50,023 nt of DNA, from positions 1 through 50,023 of the forward strand of contig JAILCI010000024.1 of assembly GCA_024686335.1 (NCBI GenBank), given 5' to 3'. The stretch comes from Bacteroidales bacterium. GTDB taxonomy: Bacteria > Bacteroidota > Bacteroidia > Bacteroidales > WCHB1-69. Under the pieces are notes generated by a model, which searched no databases, was not told the origin of the DNA, and saw nothing but the letters and a program-made list of their open reading frames with translations. Each line of letters opens with the position of its first letter. Position 1 is the first letter of the stretch. Made by a program: the position numbers and the translations under genes. Shown piece by piece: positions 1-9,542 of the stretch.

Positions 1-3000
1 CGCTACCTGATGGATTTCACTTCACGGCTGGCCGGAGCTGCCAACCAGGCACAAATCTCCCAAGCCAACATACTTGGATTCGCCTCCGTTCTTGATCAGA
101 ACAAACAGCAGGTGGAGATGAGCGCCACGGCTTTGCAGAAACTCCTGATGAATATGTTCACCGCTCCGGAGAAATACGCTCGTTTGGCCGGAATGTCTGT
201 GAAAGAATTTGCCGATGCACTGAAAAATGACGCAAACGAGGCCTTGATTTCTTTCCTGGACACCCTGAACAAAAAAGGCGGGCTGTCGGAACTGGCACCC
301 ATATTCAAGGATCTCGGCCTTGACGGTGCCCGGGCCAGCGGCGTGATCAGTGTGCTGGCGGGCAAAATCGATGATGTCAGGGAAGCACAAGCCACAGCCA
401 ACGCCGCCTTTGCTGAAGGAAACTCCGTCATCAACGAGGCTGCTGCCGTAAATGGAAACGCCGCCGCCCAACTCGACAAGGCCAAGAAGGCCGTGCAGGA
501 TGCCAAAGCGGCACTGGGAGCGGAGCTGCTGCCGGTTATCACGCAGCTGACACAGACTTCGGCAGGCGGATTGCGTACGGCAGCGGCAGCGGTCAAGTTC
601 CTCACCCAGCACAAAGGGCTCGTGATTGGCTTGGGGGTTGCATACGGTGCATTACACGCGGCCCAGAAGCTGGTGATCGCCGCACAGAAGGAACATGTGG
701 CTCTCTCCATCAAAGGCACCGCCGTGGGCAATGCCTACAAATCGGTGGTGATGTTGATTGCTGCGGCAAAAGCCAGGCTTGCCGGCAGCACGGCAGCCGC
801 AACCTTGGCACAAAAAGAGTTCAAGGCCGCGTTTGCCGCCACTCCTTGGGGTGCCGTCATCGTCGCCATCGGTGCGGTGGCCACCGGGATGGGGATGCTC
901 ATATCCAAACACCGTGACGCCAAAAAAGCCGCAGAGGAATTCAACACCGAGTGCGCTCGAGAACAGGCCGAAGCCGAATACTTGTTCGACAAACTCAAGA
1001 AAGCCGAAAAGGGTACCAAAGATTACGAGAAGGCCCTTCGGGAACTCAAGGAAAAGTATCCGGAAATCATCCAGCAGCACCTGGATGAAGAGGGGGCACT
1101 TCGCGATGTAGAGCAGGCATATAAGGATGTGATCAAACAGATCCAGAACAAAGTTGCCGCTCAAGTTAAGGAGGAAGAGATAAATGCCGCCACAGAGGAG
1201 GGTATAAAGGATATGGTTAAGGCTACAAGAGGCTTCAACGACCAGCAGAAGGCTGTCATAAAACAGATGGCGGAGTCTGGAGCGTCGGCTAAGGAGATAG
1301 GCGATGCGATCGGAATCTCCTACTACTTTACTGACTACCGGGGAGAAAGGGTGAAGGACGAAAGATTCCAGCGACTGGAGAAATATGTCGAGGCATACTC
1401 CAAAATGAGGAAGGATATCGAAAAAATTGACAAGCAGTATGCTCCATATATAGAATCTGTTTTTTCGGCAAGTACCGGGACTGGCGGGACTGGCGGAACC
1501 GGTGAAGATGGCGGGGATGACGGAAAAGGAGGCGGCGATGGGTCAGGCAAGTCGTTGAAGTCCAAGATGGAGGATTTTCAAAAAGACCTCGCTAAGTTTG
1601 TCAATGTACAGCGTACCTCACAGATGACCGAGTGGGCCAAAACCAAAGCCCAGATCGATGAGCAGTACAACCAACTGCTTGCCCGGGCAAAAGAACTGTA
1701 TGGGGAAGGATCCAAGTCCTATAACGACATCACGTCCAAGCTTGTGACGGGTAGGGCTCAACAGATGTCGGAAGCTATGGCTCAATACATCAAAACTTTG
1801 ACGGATGCAGCCAAGAAAGCTGACGGAGGACGTGCTGCTACAGGTTCTCCACTGTTAGATGCCGTATACGGAGAGCAGGACAAGTGGGATGAGCAGATTG
1901 GAGTTCTGAAGGCTAACATAGCCGCCATCGATGAAGTCCTCAAGGATATGGACCCGGAATCTTCTGATTGGGCGGAAGCCAACAAGACGAGATCTGATTT
2001 TGTTGCACAGTCGCTAACCTTGCTGGAGAACAGGGCAAAGGCCGTGTCTGACGTCATAAAGACGTACACACAGTCCGATACCGAATTTATCAAACAGAAG
2101 ACTGCCGAGATAGAGCGTGCGCGGATGAGCGAGCACGACCGCCAGGTTGCAGAGATCAAGGATGTATATAACACCAAGATTGCAGCCAAGAGAGCGGAAA
2201 TCGCAGCCCTGGAACAATTAATGAAGGAAAATCCCGAGAACAAGGATATTCCAGAACAGATAGAGGAACTGAAGAAGGTGATCCGTCAGCTTGAGTCTCT
2301 GATGGGCATTGAAATATCCAATGTCCCTACAGGAGGAGGCAAAAACAAGTCCGTATGGCAGCAGATCGCCGAATTCGACTGGTCCGACATGGGAGAGAAC
2401 TGGCAAATAGGTCTTGACCTGATGACTCAGGGCCTTCAGGATCTCGCCTCTGCCGCCTTTGATGTCTATGGGTCCATACTGCAGATCCAGAGCAACACTA
2501 CCGAGGCGGAGATAAAAAACGCCCAGGAAGCTTATGACGCCAAGACTGCTTCATTGAAAAGACAACTCGACCAGGGCCTCATATCCCAGAAGAGGTACGA
2601 TGCACAGGTTGAAAAACTTACAGAGGAGAAGGAGAGAAAAGAGAAGAAACTCAAACACGAGCAGTTTGCACGCGAGAAGACCGCAAATATCATCCAGGCG
2701 ACCATTACGGGAATTTTGGCGGCCATGAATTCGTTCAGCCAGAACGGCGGTTTTCCATGGGGACTTGTCCCCATGGCCATCTCTACTGCAATGACGGGTG
2801 TGCAGATTGCCGCTATCGCCTCGCAACCCAACCCCTACTATATGGGAGGTTACATCCGAGGTCTGCAGTATGCGGTTATGGGAGAGAGAGGCGACGAGTG
2901 GGTGGCATCGCACCAGCTGCTGGCAAACCAGGAGACAGCATCCATAATCGCCGCGCTGGATGAATACCAGAAAGGCAACCGCTCCGCGTTGTCTGAAATA

Positions 3001-3243
3001 CGGTTCTCCGCTCCGGATTCACAAATTGTGTCCCAAGCCGCCCGCCAAACCGGTGGTAACTTTGCCGCGTCAAACCAGACAAGCAACTACTATCAGACTG
3101 TCAATACCGAGTTGCTCCGCGAGGTTCAGAAGATGAACATGTTTCTCATGGATCCTAACAACCGGAGAGCATACATCAGCAGGAGAATACAGCTCGAGTT
3201 TGATCAGCAGGAAGAAGAGGTCAGGACAATGGCAAGACTGTAA
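1..3243 (+). CDS. Phage tail tape measure protein (5' end outside window)
   Basis: The reading frame is open from base 1 (Arg-Tyr-Leu before the first Met at base 10), so the true start lies left of the window. The visible part is about 1080 residues, mostly Ala-, Lys- and Glu-rich helix with long coiled-coil stretches. A hydrophobic segment (GAVIVAIGAVATGMGMLI) lies near residue 280 and a Gly/Asp-rich linker near residues 485-515. A C-terminal block contains MGGYIRG and GERGDEWV, a glycine-rich ending common in tape measure proteins. The N-terminal part, with alternating Ala-rich helices and KGGLSEL/GLDGARASGV-like text, resembles the TP901-type tape measure core. Such proteins set tail length and travel with the DNA through the envelope. 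It heads a same-strand tail operon. The family assignment is by recognition, not by search. Confidence 0.85.
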   Translation, partial: RYLMDFTSRLAGAANQAQISQANILGFASVLDQNKQQVEMSATALQKLLMNMFTAPEKYARLAGMSVKEFADALKNDANEALISFLDTLNKKGGLSELAPIFKDLGLDGARASGVISVLAGKIDDVREAQATANAAFAEGNSVINEAAAVNGNAAAQLDKAKKAVQDAKAALGAELLPVITQLTQTSAGGLRTAAAAVKFLTQHKGLVIGLGVAYGALHAAQKLVIAAQKEHVALSIKGTAVGNAYKSVVMLIAAAKARLAGSTAAATLAQKEFKAAFAATPWGAVIVAIGAVATGMGMLISKHRDAKKAAEEFNTECAREQAEAEYLFDKLKKAEKGTKDYEKALRELKEKYPEIIQQHLDEEGALRDVEQAYKDVIKQIQNKVAAQVKEEEINAATEEGIKDMVKATRGFNDQQKAVIKQMAESGASAKEIGDAIGISYYFTDYRGERVKDERFQRLEKYVEAYSKMRKDIEKIDKQYAPYIESVFSASTGTGGTGGTGEDGGDDGKGGGDGSGKSLKSKMEDFQKDLAKFVNVQRTSQMTEWAKTKAQIDEQYNQLLARAKELYGEGSKSYNDITSKLVTGRAQQMSEAMAQYIKTLTDAAKKADGGRAATGSPLLDAVYGEQDKWDEQIGVLKANIAAIDEVLKDMDPESSDWAEANKTRSDFVAQSLTLLENRAKAVSDVIKTYTQSDTEFIKQKTAEIERARMSEHDRQVAEIKDVYNTKIAAKRAEIAALEQLMKENPENKDIPEQIEELKKVIRQLESLMGIEISNVPTGGGKNKSVWQQIAEFDWSDMGENWQIGLDLMTQGLQDLASAAFDVYGSILQIQSNTTEAEIKNAQEAYDAKTASLKRQLDQGLISQKRYDAQVEKLTEEKERKEKKLKHEQFAREKTANIIQATITGILAAMNSFSQNGGFPWGLVPMAISTAMTGVQIAAIASQPNPYYMGGYIRGLQYAVMGERGDEWVASHQLLANQETASIIAALDEYQKGNRSALSEIRFSAPDSQIVSQAARQTGGNFAASNQTSNYYQTVNTELLREVQKMNMFLMDPNNRRAYISRRIQLEFDQQEEEVRTMARL

Positions 3244-3257
3244 CAAATACGATACAC

Positions 3258-4445
3258 ATGCAGATACAGAAGGCCCCATATAAATACGATTTCGTGGACA
3301 ACCATCCGGAGTTCGTCATCAGAACAAACAGGGAAGACTCCGACGGGTATCGCCTGCTTGCCTGGTTCGAGGTAGGAGGCGAGACCACTCCTGATCTGTG
3401 GTTTGAATACAGCGACAGCCGCGTAAGGCTGGATATGGGCTTTCTCAAATCAATGTTCCAGAAGCCTGTAGTTCCGGGCGTCGGGCTTTCATATCAGGAC
3501 ATTATTCGTTGTGACACGGCTATGCTGCCTTCAAAGCTTTATTTTGCCGAAGTCAACACATCTTCCGGAGAATACGACAGGACGCAGCTGGCAACCAGCG
3601 CAAGCGCACAGTTCTACCTGGTAAACGGTCTTCTTGAGCAGTACTGCAGGGACAACAATATCCCGGACTGGACAACATCGGACACGTCGCATTTCTACCT
3701 GCACACGGATATCGACATTTTTGCCCAGGACAACGGGGCAGTCAAATATACGGATTTTGATGTTGATGAATATCTCCATATAAGCAATTTCACTACTGCC
3801 GACATCACCGCGACACCTGTTGTGGTGGTTAGGAAGAAGGACGGTACCAGCGATACCATTTCAACATCATCCCTCACTTTCAATAAGCATAGTCTTTACA
3901 CTATTCCGGTGTCGCTGGCCGCCTTCGACTACCAGGATATCGACAACGCGGTATCCTATACTGTCAGCTTTGCCAATAACAGCATCTCCAGAACCTATAT
4001 CCGCAAGGACTTCGCATGGGGGTTCCACACGTTCCTGATGCTGGATTCAATGAACCTCTACGAGACTTTCATGGTTGAATATATTGCCAGGGAAGAGCAG
4101 ACGGAAGGAGAAAGACGCGTAATAGCCAATATCGACAGCTATGCGACTTCGGACAGACAGACAGTATATACTGCCATGTGTCATCCGCGGGCATCGTCAT
4201 CTCTCAACCTCCTGAAATCCGCATTTTCGAAGCAAGACAACCTGATGCTTGACGGAGATTACGCATGGAAGGTCGATATGATACCAGGCAGTCTCACAGT
4301 CAGTGACGAAAGCTCTGATCTGATTGCCGCCGAGTTCTCCTTCAGACTTAGGGAAAAGATAAACCGCGATCCACAGAACGTGAACGAGGTTGCTGAAGCG
4401 GATTTGTCAAGCAGAATAATAAGAACAGATACAATTTTTAGATAA
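3258..4445 (+). CDS. Phage tail protein downstream of tape measure (distal tail or baseplate type)
   Basis: A 395-residue soluble protein beginning 14 nt after the tape measure stop. There is no signal peptide or membrane segment, and the composition is rich in beta-formers and aromatic residues (many Tyr, Phe, Thr), as in tail-tip proteins. In long-tailed phages the gene following the tape measure normally encodes the distal tail or baseplate protein, so position is the main argument. The C-terminal half contains text on residue triplets such as DGDYAWKVDMIPGS that I do not recognise as a catalytic motif. The next gene starts 1 nt after its stop, so the two are co-translated. I cannot assign a family, and it could also be an adaptor or a minor tail protein. 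Confidence 0.6.
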   Translation: MQIQKAPYKYDFVDNHPEFVIRTNREDSDGYRLLAWFEVGGETTPDLWFEYSDSRVRLDMGFLKSMFQKPVVPGVGLSYQDIIRCDTAMLPSKLYFAEVNTSSGEYDRTQLATSASAQFYLVNGLLEQYCRDNNIPDWTTSDTSHFYLHTDIDIFAQDNGAVKYTDFDVDEYLHISNFTTADITATPVVVVRKKDGTSDTISTSSLTFNKHSLYTIPVSLAAFDYQDIDNAVSYTVSFANNSISRTYIRKDFAWGFHTFLMLDSMNLYETFMVEYIAREEQTEGERRVIANIDSYATSDRQTVYTAMCHPRASSSLNLLKSAFSKQDNLMLDGDYAWKVDMIPGSLTVSDESSDLIAAEFSFRLREKINRDPQNVNEVAEADLSSRIIRTDTIFR

Positions 4446-4446
4446 T

Positions 4447-4797
4447 ATGGCAAAAATAATCTCATTTATAGTATCAAAGGCAAAGTATATTTTGGGTGGC
4501 CTGGCGGCCATCATTATCGTTGCCCTTTCAGGCGTTACGGCACACCAGAAAAATGCCGTGCGTGATGCAAGGACGCAAATTGAAACCCTTGAGGCGAGCA
4601 TTGCCGAAAAAAACGAATTGATTACCCGGTTGGCCGCCATGGAAGCGGTACATTGCGAGGTAGGAATAACAGTAAAGAATACGGCGGTACTCGGATCAAA
4701 CACATCCGGCAATATTGCCCAGGAAGCCGAGCAAATATCCTCTTATCTCAGAGGCGAAATTCTTGACAAAATAATGCAATCCGAAAACAATCAGTAA
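4447..4797 (+). CDS. Small membrane-anchored coiled-coil phage protein
   Basis: 116 residues. An N-terminal hydrophobic helix (residues about 11-31, including ILGGLAAIIIVALSG) is followed by a predicted coiled coil rich in Glu, Ala and Lys (residues about 38-65). One transmembrane helix followed by a periplasmic-type coiled coil resembles inner-membrane spanins (Rz-like) and some holin-neighbour proteins. The gene sits between the tail-tip gene and the fibre genes, not next to an evident endolysin, so a lysis role is only a guess. It starts 1 nt after the previous stop and ends 2 nt before the next start. Confidence 0.6.
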   Translation: MAKIISFIVSKAKYILGGLAAIIIVALSGVTAHQKNAVRDARTQIETLEASIAEKNELITRLAAMEAVHCEVGITVKNTAVLGSNTSGNIAQEAEQISSYLRGEILDKIMQSENNQ

Positions 4798-4799
4798 TT

Positions 4800-5507
4800 A
4801 TGGCCACAATCAATCTACTGCAAATAGGTTGCACTGCACAGGAACTCATCGACACGATCAACGCCCTTGTCGCAGCGCACAATGACGGCGAAAACGCAGC
4901 CGTATCTTCATATAATGATCTGACCGACAAACCGACAATCAACGGAGTCACACTGTCTGGTTCAAAGACAACAGCAGATCTTGGTATCAATATTGCCGGC
5001 ACGGCCGACTACGCAACCTACGAGGCCGCATGGGCAACCAAGACCTACGTGGATAACGCCGACACGAATACGGTGGCAGCCGCCGAGGCAGCAGCCCAGG
5101 AGGTCCTTGACAGCAAGATGGACAAGGATCTGGGCAATATTGCAGCGGTCACTTCCGTCGGGGATGACAGCTATATACCGATAGCTACTGACGACGGCAT
5201 CAAGAAGATCCTGGTAACTACTGTCGCCGCATACGCACGGGTCAAAAATGAATCAAACGTTCAGATACGGACAGTTATTTCCAACCCGAGACAGATGTTT
5301 CCTCTCTCCGGAGAAAAGAATGGCGAAAACACTACATACACCACCTCTGCTGAATTCACGTTGGGCAGCACCGAGCTATACCTTAACGGCCAGCTGCTGA
5401 CTTTAGACAGCGATTACATGGAAGATTCCACGACATCGGTAACGTTGCTCACCTATGCACCTACCAATGAGGATATTTTGACGTTGTACGCAATACCTGC
5501 TGAATAA
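4800..5507 (+). CDS. Phage tail fibre protein
   Basis: 235 residues. The text YNDLTDKPTINGVTLSG followed by KTTADLGI is a recurring element of phage fibre proteins, where it forms short repeats near trimer-forming segments. An Ala-rich helix (residues about 78-105) is followed by a beta-rich C-terminal domain ending in LTLYAIPAE. No enzymatic motif is visible. The gene ends in TAATG, sharing one base with the next start, which indicates translational coupling in the tail operon. It is probably a fibre or fibre-adaptor subunit. The receptor is unknown. Confidence 0.7.
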   Translation: MATINLLQIGCTAQELIDTINALVAAHNDGENAAVSSYNDLTDKPTINGVTLSGSKTTADLGINIAGTADYATYEAAWATKTYVDNADTNTVAAAEAAAQEVLDSKMDKDLGNIAAVTSVGDDSYIPIATDDGIKKILVTTVAAYARVKNESNVQIRTVISNPRQMFPLSGEKNGENTTYTTSAEFTLGSTELYLNGQLLTLDSDYMEDSTTSVTLLTYAPTNEDILTLYAIPAE

Positions 5508-5872
5508 TGGCAAGGACAACCCTAAGACAGGACCAGACCAGATTCGCCTATAAGCATGGCACGACAGCCTATTGGAATGCAGCTGTAGGTTTTATCCCGC
5601 AGGCGGGAGAGATAGTCGTGTATGACGACTACTCCTCCGAGGTCGTTGACGGAGTAACTGTCTATTATCCGAACATCAAGATCGGCACGGGGAATGCCTA
5701 CATACAGGACCTGCCATTCCTTGGCCAGCAGGAGACAACAGAGATGCTTGAGCACATCAACAATACTGGCATCCATATAACTGCTGCGGAGAGAGTATCA
5801 TGGAATGCCAGATTAAATGTAAATGACAATCAGGAAACCATTGGGGAAACCCTCATTTTTATTAGAAATTAA
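5507..5872 (+). CDS. Hypothetical phage tail-region protein
   Basis: 121 residues starting with the last base of the preceding stop codon. The N-terminal half carries aromatic, beta-rich text (EIVVYDDYSSE, TVYYPNIKIGTG) of the kind seen in short fibre-associated proteins of gut phages, where a cue for a mesh or grid value of a parameter is followed by a helix (TEMLEHINNTGIHITAAER). There is no signal peptide or membrane segment. The role is inferred only from its place between two fibre genes. It may be a fibre-attachment or chaperone protein. Confidence 0.6.
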   Translation: MARTTLRQDQTRFAYKHGTTAYWNAAVGFIPQAGEIVVYDDYSSEVVDGVTVYYPNIKIGTGNAYIQDLPFLGQQETTEMLEHINNTGIHITAAERVSWNARLNVNDNQETIGETLIFIRN

Positions 5873-5883
5873 TTCAAGAAAAC

Positions 5884-7065
5884 ATGCCAAATCCAACAAT
5901 CAGTTCAATTCAATTGCCATCAGGCAATACCTATGACATAAAGGATTCTACCGCGCGAGACGCCATCGCGGCTCTTGAAGGCGGTTCGTATTTCCTCGGC
6001 CTGACGACAACGGCGCTGTCCAACAACAGCACCACCAACCCCATCACCATCGACGGGGAGAGCGTTACAGCCAAAAACGGAAACATCGCCGTATACGGTA
6101 ACGCCGAGTTTATCTTTAACGGGACCAAGTGGATAGAGTTCGGCGACTTGAGCAGCCTCGGTGCGCTGGCATACGAGGACAGCGTGGCGCTCGACAAGGG
6201 AAGCGGCGACAACGTTCTGGGCGAGGCGACCACGTTCACCAACGGAACATCGGCCGTGACCTTCGCTGGCGGCACCACCGACATCGTACTCGGGGCTTCA
6301 ACCACGTTCAGCGTGACGCAACCGACACTGTCCGTAACTCCTTCCACAACCAACATCAAGGCCACAGCAAGCGGCACAGCTGTAGGAGCGGACGGCACGG
6401 CATCGGCCATCACAGGATTCGGCGACCATACCACGGATACGTTCATGAAGGGCGTAAGCGTGGACACCAGCAAGAAGCTCGTGACCACATCGGTCCCCAA
6501 CGTGACTGGCAACACATCTGTGTCCATACCCAATGTAACCTCCGTAGGTACTGCCGACACGTGGGGGTTCGCCATGGGCAGCGGATCTGCGGCAGAAACG
6601 CTCATCATATCCGGGACAAACGGAACCGTCCCGACTCTTGGCACCGCCCTGAGCGCCACAGAGGTGACGCTGGGTACACCCATTACGGCGGCTACTGGCA
6701 GCATTACGACAAACGGCAAGGGGGACGCCGTAGTAACAGATGTTACTATCGATGGCAAAGGAAACGCCATCACGGCCCTCGGCACACCGACCACGAGCAG
6801 CTGCCTGACGGGAGTAAAGGTTACATCCCAGCCAACAGTCAGCCTCTCCACAGGCGCGACAGCAGGCACTGGAGTCATATCCGTGGCAACGGGCATCTCG
6901 TCAGCCACTGCAAGCGGAACGGCCGTAACCGCCAACAGCGACGACAACGTGACAGCGGTCACTGGAATCGGAACTGGCACGGCGGCAGCGCAAACCATCA
7001 CAGTAGGGACAAATGACAAGGTCAAGGTGGCCAAGTATGCCGATCTCGACGTAACCGTATCATAA
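5884..7065 (+). CDS. Thr/Gly/Ala-rich repetitive phage fibre protein
   Basis: 393 residues. The N-terminus has the tag SIQLPSGNTYDIKDSTARDA, an element shared in weaker form with the next gene (KIQLPDGTVENVNDS). A compact segment containing FNGTKWIEFGDL follows. The remaining roughly 300 residues are low-complexity beta-repeat text dominated by Thr, Gly, Ser, Ala and Val, with recurrent units such as TASGTAV, TGVKV and ITGFG/VTGIG. This is typical of an elongated fibre shaft, possibly trimeric. GC content and codon use stay in line with the other phage genes. The composition produces long spurious open frames on both strands, which I do not count as genes. Confidence 0.75.
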   Translation: MPNPTISSIQLPSGNTYDIKDSTARDAIAALEGGSYFLGLTTTALSNNSTTNPITIDGESVTAKNGNIAVYGNAEFIFNGTKWIEFGDLSSLGALAYEDSVALDKGSGDNVLGEATTFTNGTSAVTFAGGTTDIVLGASTTFSVTQPTLSVTPSTTNIKATASGTAVGADGTASAITGFGDHTTDTFMKGVSVDTSKKLVTTSVPNVTGNTSVSIPNVTSVGTADTWGFAMGSGSAAETLIISGTNGTVPTLGTALSATEVTLGTPITAATGSITTNGKGDAVVTDVTIDGKGNAITALGTPTTSSCLTGVKVTSQPTVSLSTGATAGTGVISVATGISSATASGTAVTANSDDNVTAVTGIGTGTAAAQTITVGTNDKVKVAKYADLDVTVS

Positions 7066-7076
7066 ATCAATAAATT

Positions 7077-8408
7077 ATGGCTGTAAGGAAAATCCAACTG
7101 CCAGACGGCACTGTTGAGAACGTCAACGACAGCCGTTTGCATATTTATCGGACTCTCACGGGGACGGCTGCGGTAACCTCGTCCCCGTACTACTGTTCAC
7201 GATGGGATGTCACCGACGACACCGTGACCGCCTACGAGGACGGCATGGTGGTGTGGCTGGAAGTACCCGTGGCGGGCAACGGCTCCTACGGAACGTGCCT
7301 GCAGATCAACTCTCTTGGCTACAAGCCTGTCGTCTACAATGTGAACACTATGATATCCTCGCGCTACTCGGTAGGCTCCATGGTGCTTGCGTGCTACAAC
7401 GCCACGCAGACGGCGACGGCGTACTTCAACAGCGGCAGCGCGACGACTGTGACTGGGTGCTGGCAGGTGATGGACTACGACACCAACACCACGTCCATAA
7501 GCAACCTGTACCATCCGAGAGCGACGAGGGTGGTGACTGGGGGGCAGCTCAAGCGGTACGTCATGTGCGTCGAGGCCGACGAGACGGGTATAATCCCGCT
7601 CAACTACACAGGCACGACAGCGACCACCAAGACCATGACCACGGAGGCGTTCGACCCTACGAGGGAGATACTCTACTACACCACCAACGCAACAGTGGCC
7701 GAGAACAACTCCGTTGCGCTTAGCGGATGCTTCTACTCTAACACATCCGTTGACGCAAGATACACCTTCAACAGTGGTACCACGCTGACGGCCAACAGGG
7801 AGCTGTACATGGTGTTGGATGTGCAGAGCGACGGGCGGCTGTGCAAGCTGGCTTCCACCCCATGGTCGCAGACACTTCCGACCACCGATGACGGTCACGT
7901 ATACCTTCTGCTGGGCTACGCATACGACACCTACCACATAGAGCTCTACCCGCACCACCCCATGTTCAAGCATGACGGCACAAGCCTTAATATATGGCAC
8001 GGGACCATACCCTCCGTGCCTACCAACGTGAGTTCCTTCACCAACGACGCGGGATACTTGACGGAGTACGACTTCAAGCACACTGAAAATACAACCGTAA
8101 GCGACGAATCCGTCACCATTACCTTCGCCGCCAACACGAGAGGCTCGCAGATGATAACCGTCTCCGCGGACATCGGCATAACCTTCGCCGTCAACAACTT
8201 CTCCGACAACTACCTCTGGATAGCCAACAGCGGCAGCGCGGAGATAGACGTCACCGTCAGCGCCGTCACACTCGACGGCACGAGCGTCAGCGACGTGTAC
8301 GTGCCCACTGACGGCATCACAGTACCCGCAGGCGGCGTCTGCGAGCTGGGCATCATCGCCAACAGCGACGGGGCGTTCATAACATCAAGAAACGACTTGG
8401 CAATATGA
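7077..8408 (+). CDS. Phage tail fibre protein
   Basis: 443 residues. The N-terminal tag IQLPDGTVENVNDS resembles that of the upstream shaft protein, which suggests a common anchoring mode. The middle is Tyr/Thr-rich beta text, and at about residues 315-325 the element NVSSFTNDAGYLTEYDF appears, a common fibre motif (S-x-F-x-N-D-x-G-Y). The C-terminal domain (about 335-443) has the look of a small beta-sandwich ending in FITSRNDLAI. Its stop overlaps the next start by 4 nt (ATGA). It is probably a fibre carrying a C-terminal head. There is no chaperone-cleavage or depolymerase motif that I can see. Confidence 0.7.
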   Translation: MAVRKIQLPDGTVENVNDSRLHIYRTLTGTAAVTSSPYYCSRWDVTDDTVTAYEDGMVVWLEVPVAGNGSYGTCLQINSLGYKPVVYNVNTMISSRYSVGSMVLACYNATQTATAYFNSGSATTVTGCWQVMDYDTNTTSISNLYHPRATRVVTGGQLKRYVMCVEADETGIIPLNYTGTTATTKTMTTEAFDPTREILYYTTNATVAENNSVALSGCFYSNTSVDARYTFNSGTTLTANRELYMVLDVQSDGRLCKLASTPWSQTLPTTDDGHVYLLLGYAYDTYHIELYPHHPMFKHDGTSLNIWHGTIPSVPTNVSSFTNDAGYLTEYDFKHTENTTVSDESVTITFAANTRGSQMITVSADIGITFAVNNFSDNYLWIANSGSAEIDVTVSAVTLDGTSVSDVYVPTDGITVPAGGVCELGIIANSDGAFITSRNDLAI

Positions 8409-9019
8409 GGAGACAGATGACCATATCGGCAGGAGGGCTTCCAAGCGGATACACACAGCTCTCGTACATACAGGGCACGGGCAGCCAGCATATCGTCACC
8501 GACATCTACAGCGGAAGGAAGACAAACGTCTCGCTGGACATGACCATGGTCGGTTCGGGAGGCATATTCGTCGGATGGATGTCAGCCGCGAACAACTACT
8601 GTAGAAGCTACATCGCTGCGGCAGACTACAACGTTTCCCTCGGCTACGGGGACGGGTACAACTCGGGATACTACAACAGCAGCGTGAGAATGTCCGTGAA
8701 CGGGAGGTACCTTCTGGAGTACCAGACATTGAGCGGAAGCCACTGGCTCAAGATTGACGGAAACACTGACTTCTCAAGCGCATCGTCATCCACCTACATA
8801 ACCACGCAGAAGTTCACGATATTCGCACGCAACGTGGACGGCACTGCCAACGCCAAATCAAAGTACAAGCTCCACGAGCTTTACATATCGATAGACGACG
8901 TGCTGATGGGGCATTTCATCCCGGTTCTCCGCACGTCCGACAGCAAGCCCGGCCTGTGGGATCTTGTCACATCGACCTTCTACACAAACGCAGGATCGGG
9001 AGAGTTTTCATACGCATAA
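8405..9019 (+). CDS. LamG-like phage receptor-binding or fibre protein
   Basis: 204 residues. It starts with a short basic tag (MRRQMTISAGG), followed by LPSGYTQLSYIQGTGSQHI, a signature frequent in gut-phage tail proteins with a concanavalin A/LamG-like beta-sandwich. The C-terminal text FIPVLRTSDSKPGLWD and FYTNAGSGEF completes that domain. The gene at 12298 has the same organisation (GYTQLSYIESTGTQY at the front, SDSKPGMYD and FYTNAGTGEF at the end), so the two are paralogues at the two ends of the fibre cluster. Such domains usually bind surface glycans. The ligand cannot be read from sequence. Confidence 0.75.
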   Translation: MRRQMTISAGGLPSGYTQLSYIQGTGSQHIVTDIYSGRKTNVSLDMTMVGSGGIFVGWMSAANNYCRSYIAAADYNVSLGYGDGYNSGYYNSSVRMSVNGRYLLEYQTLSGSHWLKIDGNTDFSSASSSTYITTQKFTIFARNVDGTANAKSKYKLHELYISIDDVLMGHFIPVLRTSDSKPGLWDLVTSTFYTNAGSGEFSYA

Positions 9020-9029
9020 ACATAAGACT

Positions 9030-9542
9030 ATGGGACTTATCAAAGGAGACAACGACAATTATTACTACTACTTCAAGCTCCGCAACGGAGTGGAGTATGC
9101 AATCAAGGTGACTCTCATACACATCAACACCAGCATTATGACGATGTACCGCGAGATGACGGACGAGCAGAGGGAGTTCTACCTCGCCAACCCGACGGCT
9201 TCCGTGCAGGAGGTCGTCAACTGCGAGCTGACTCCGCCCTACGTGCCGCCGACACCCGATGTGGCGGAGTACGCGGCCCAGAAGTGCAAGGATCTGAAGG
9301 AAGCCTGCCTCGGAACAATCACCGTGAGCACCATCGAGTACGCCATGGCGGCTGACAAATTGGACAATCTTACGGCAGACTGCTATTACTCTCTTACGGA
9401 TGCACGGACCGTCATCAACGACTTCCGCACGCAGAGCAAGACCGTGATGACGCTCTACGACACATACGCAGGGCAGATGACCGCCGCCGCTACCGTCGAG
9501 GCTATAGACACATTGTATAACGAGGCGATAGGGGCGTTATGA
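9030..9542 (+). CDS. Phage tail-fibre-associated protein
   Basis: 170 residues from the ATG at 9030. An in-frame upstream start at 8964 would run through the end of the preceding gene, so I chose the internal ATG, which follows that stop by 10 nt. The N-terminus (MGLIKGDNDNYYYYFKLRNG) is aromatic and beta-like. The middle has a Pro-rich hinge (PPYVPPTPDV), and the C-terminal half is helical (EYAAQKCKDLKEACLG and onward), similar in layout to DUF4376-type tail proteins, though I am not certain of that family. The stop overlaps the next start by 4 nt. It may be a fibre adaptor or assembly protein. Confidence 0.6.
   Translation: MGLIKGDNDNYYYYFKLRNGVEYAIKVTLIHINTSIMTMYREMTDEQREFYLANPTASVQEVVNCELTPPYVPPTPDVAEYAAQKCKDLKEACLGTITVSTIEYAMAADKLDNLTADCYYSLTDARTVINDFRTQSKTVMTLYDTYAGQMTAAATVEAIDTLYNEAIGAL

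Noticed and set aside
5931-7142. Long open frames on both strands inside the Thr/Gly-rich fibre gene
   Set aside because: They are by-products of low-complexity codon use. Their translations are Val/Pro- or Arg/His-rich and have no start context.
7197-8081. 294-codon minus-strand frame inside a fibre gene
   Set aside because: It has Val/His/Arg-rich composition and lies opposite a well-supported gene.
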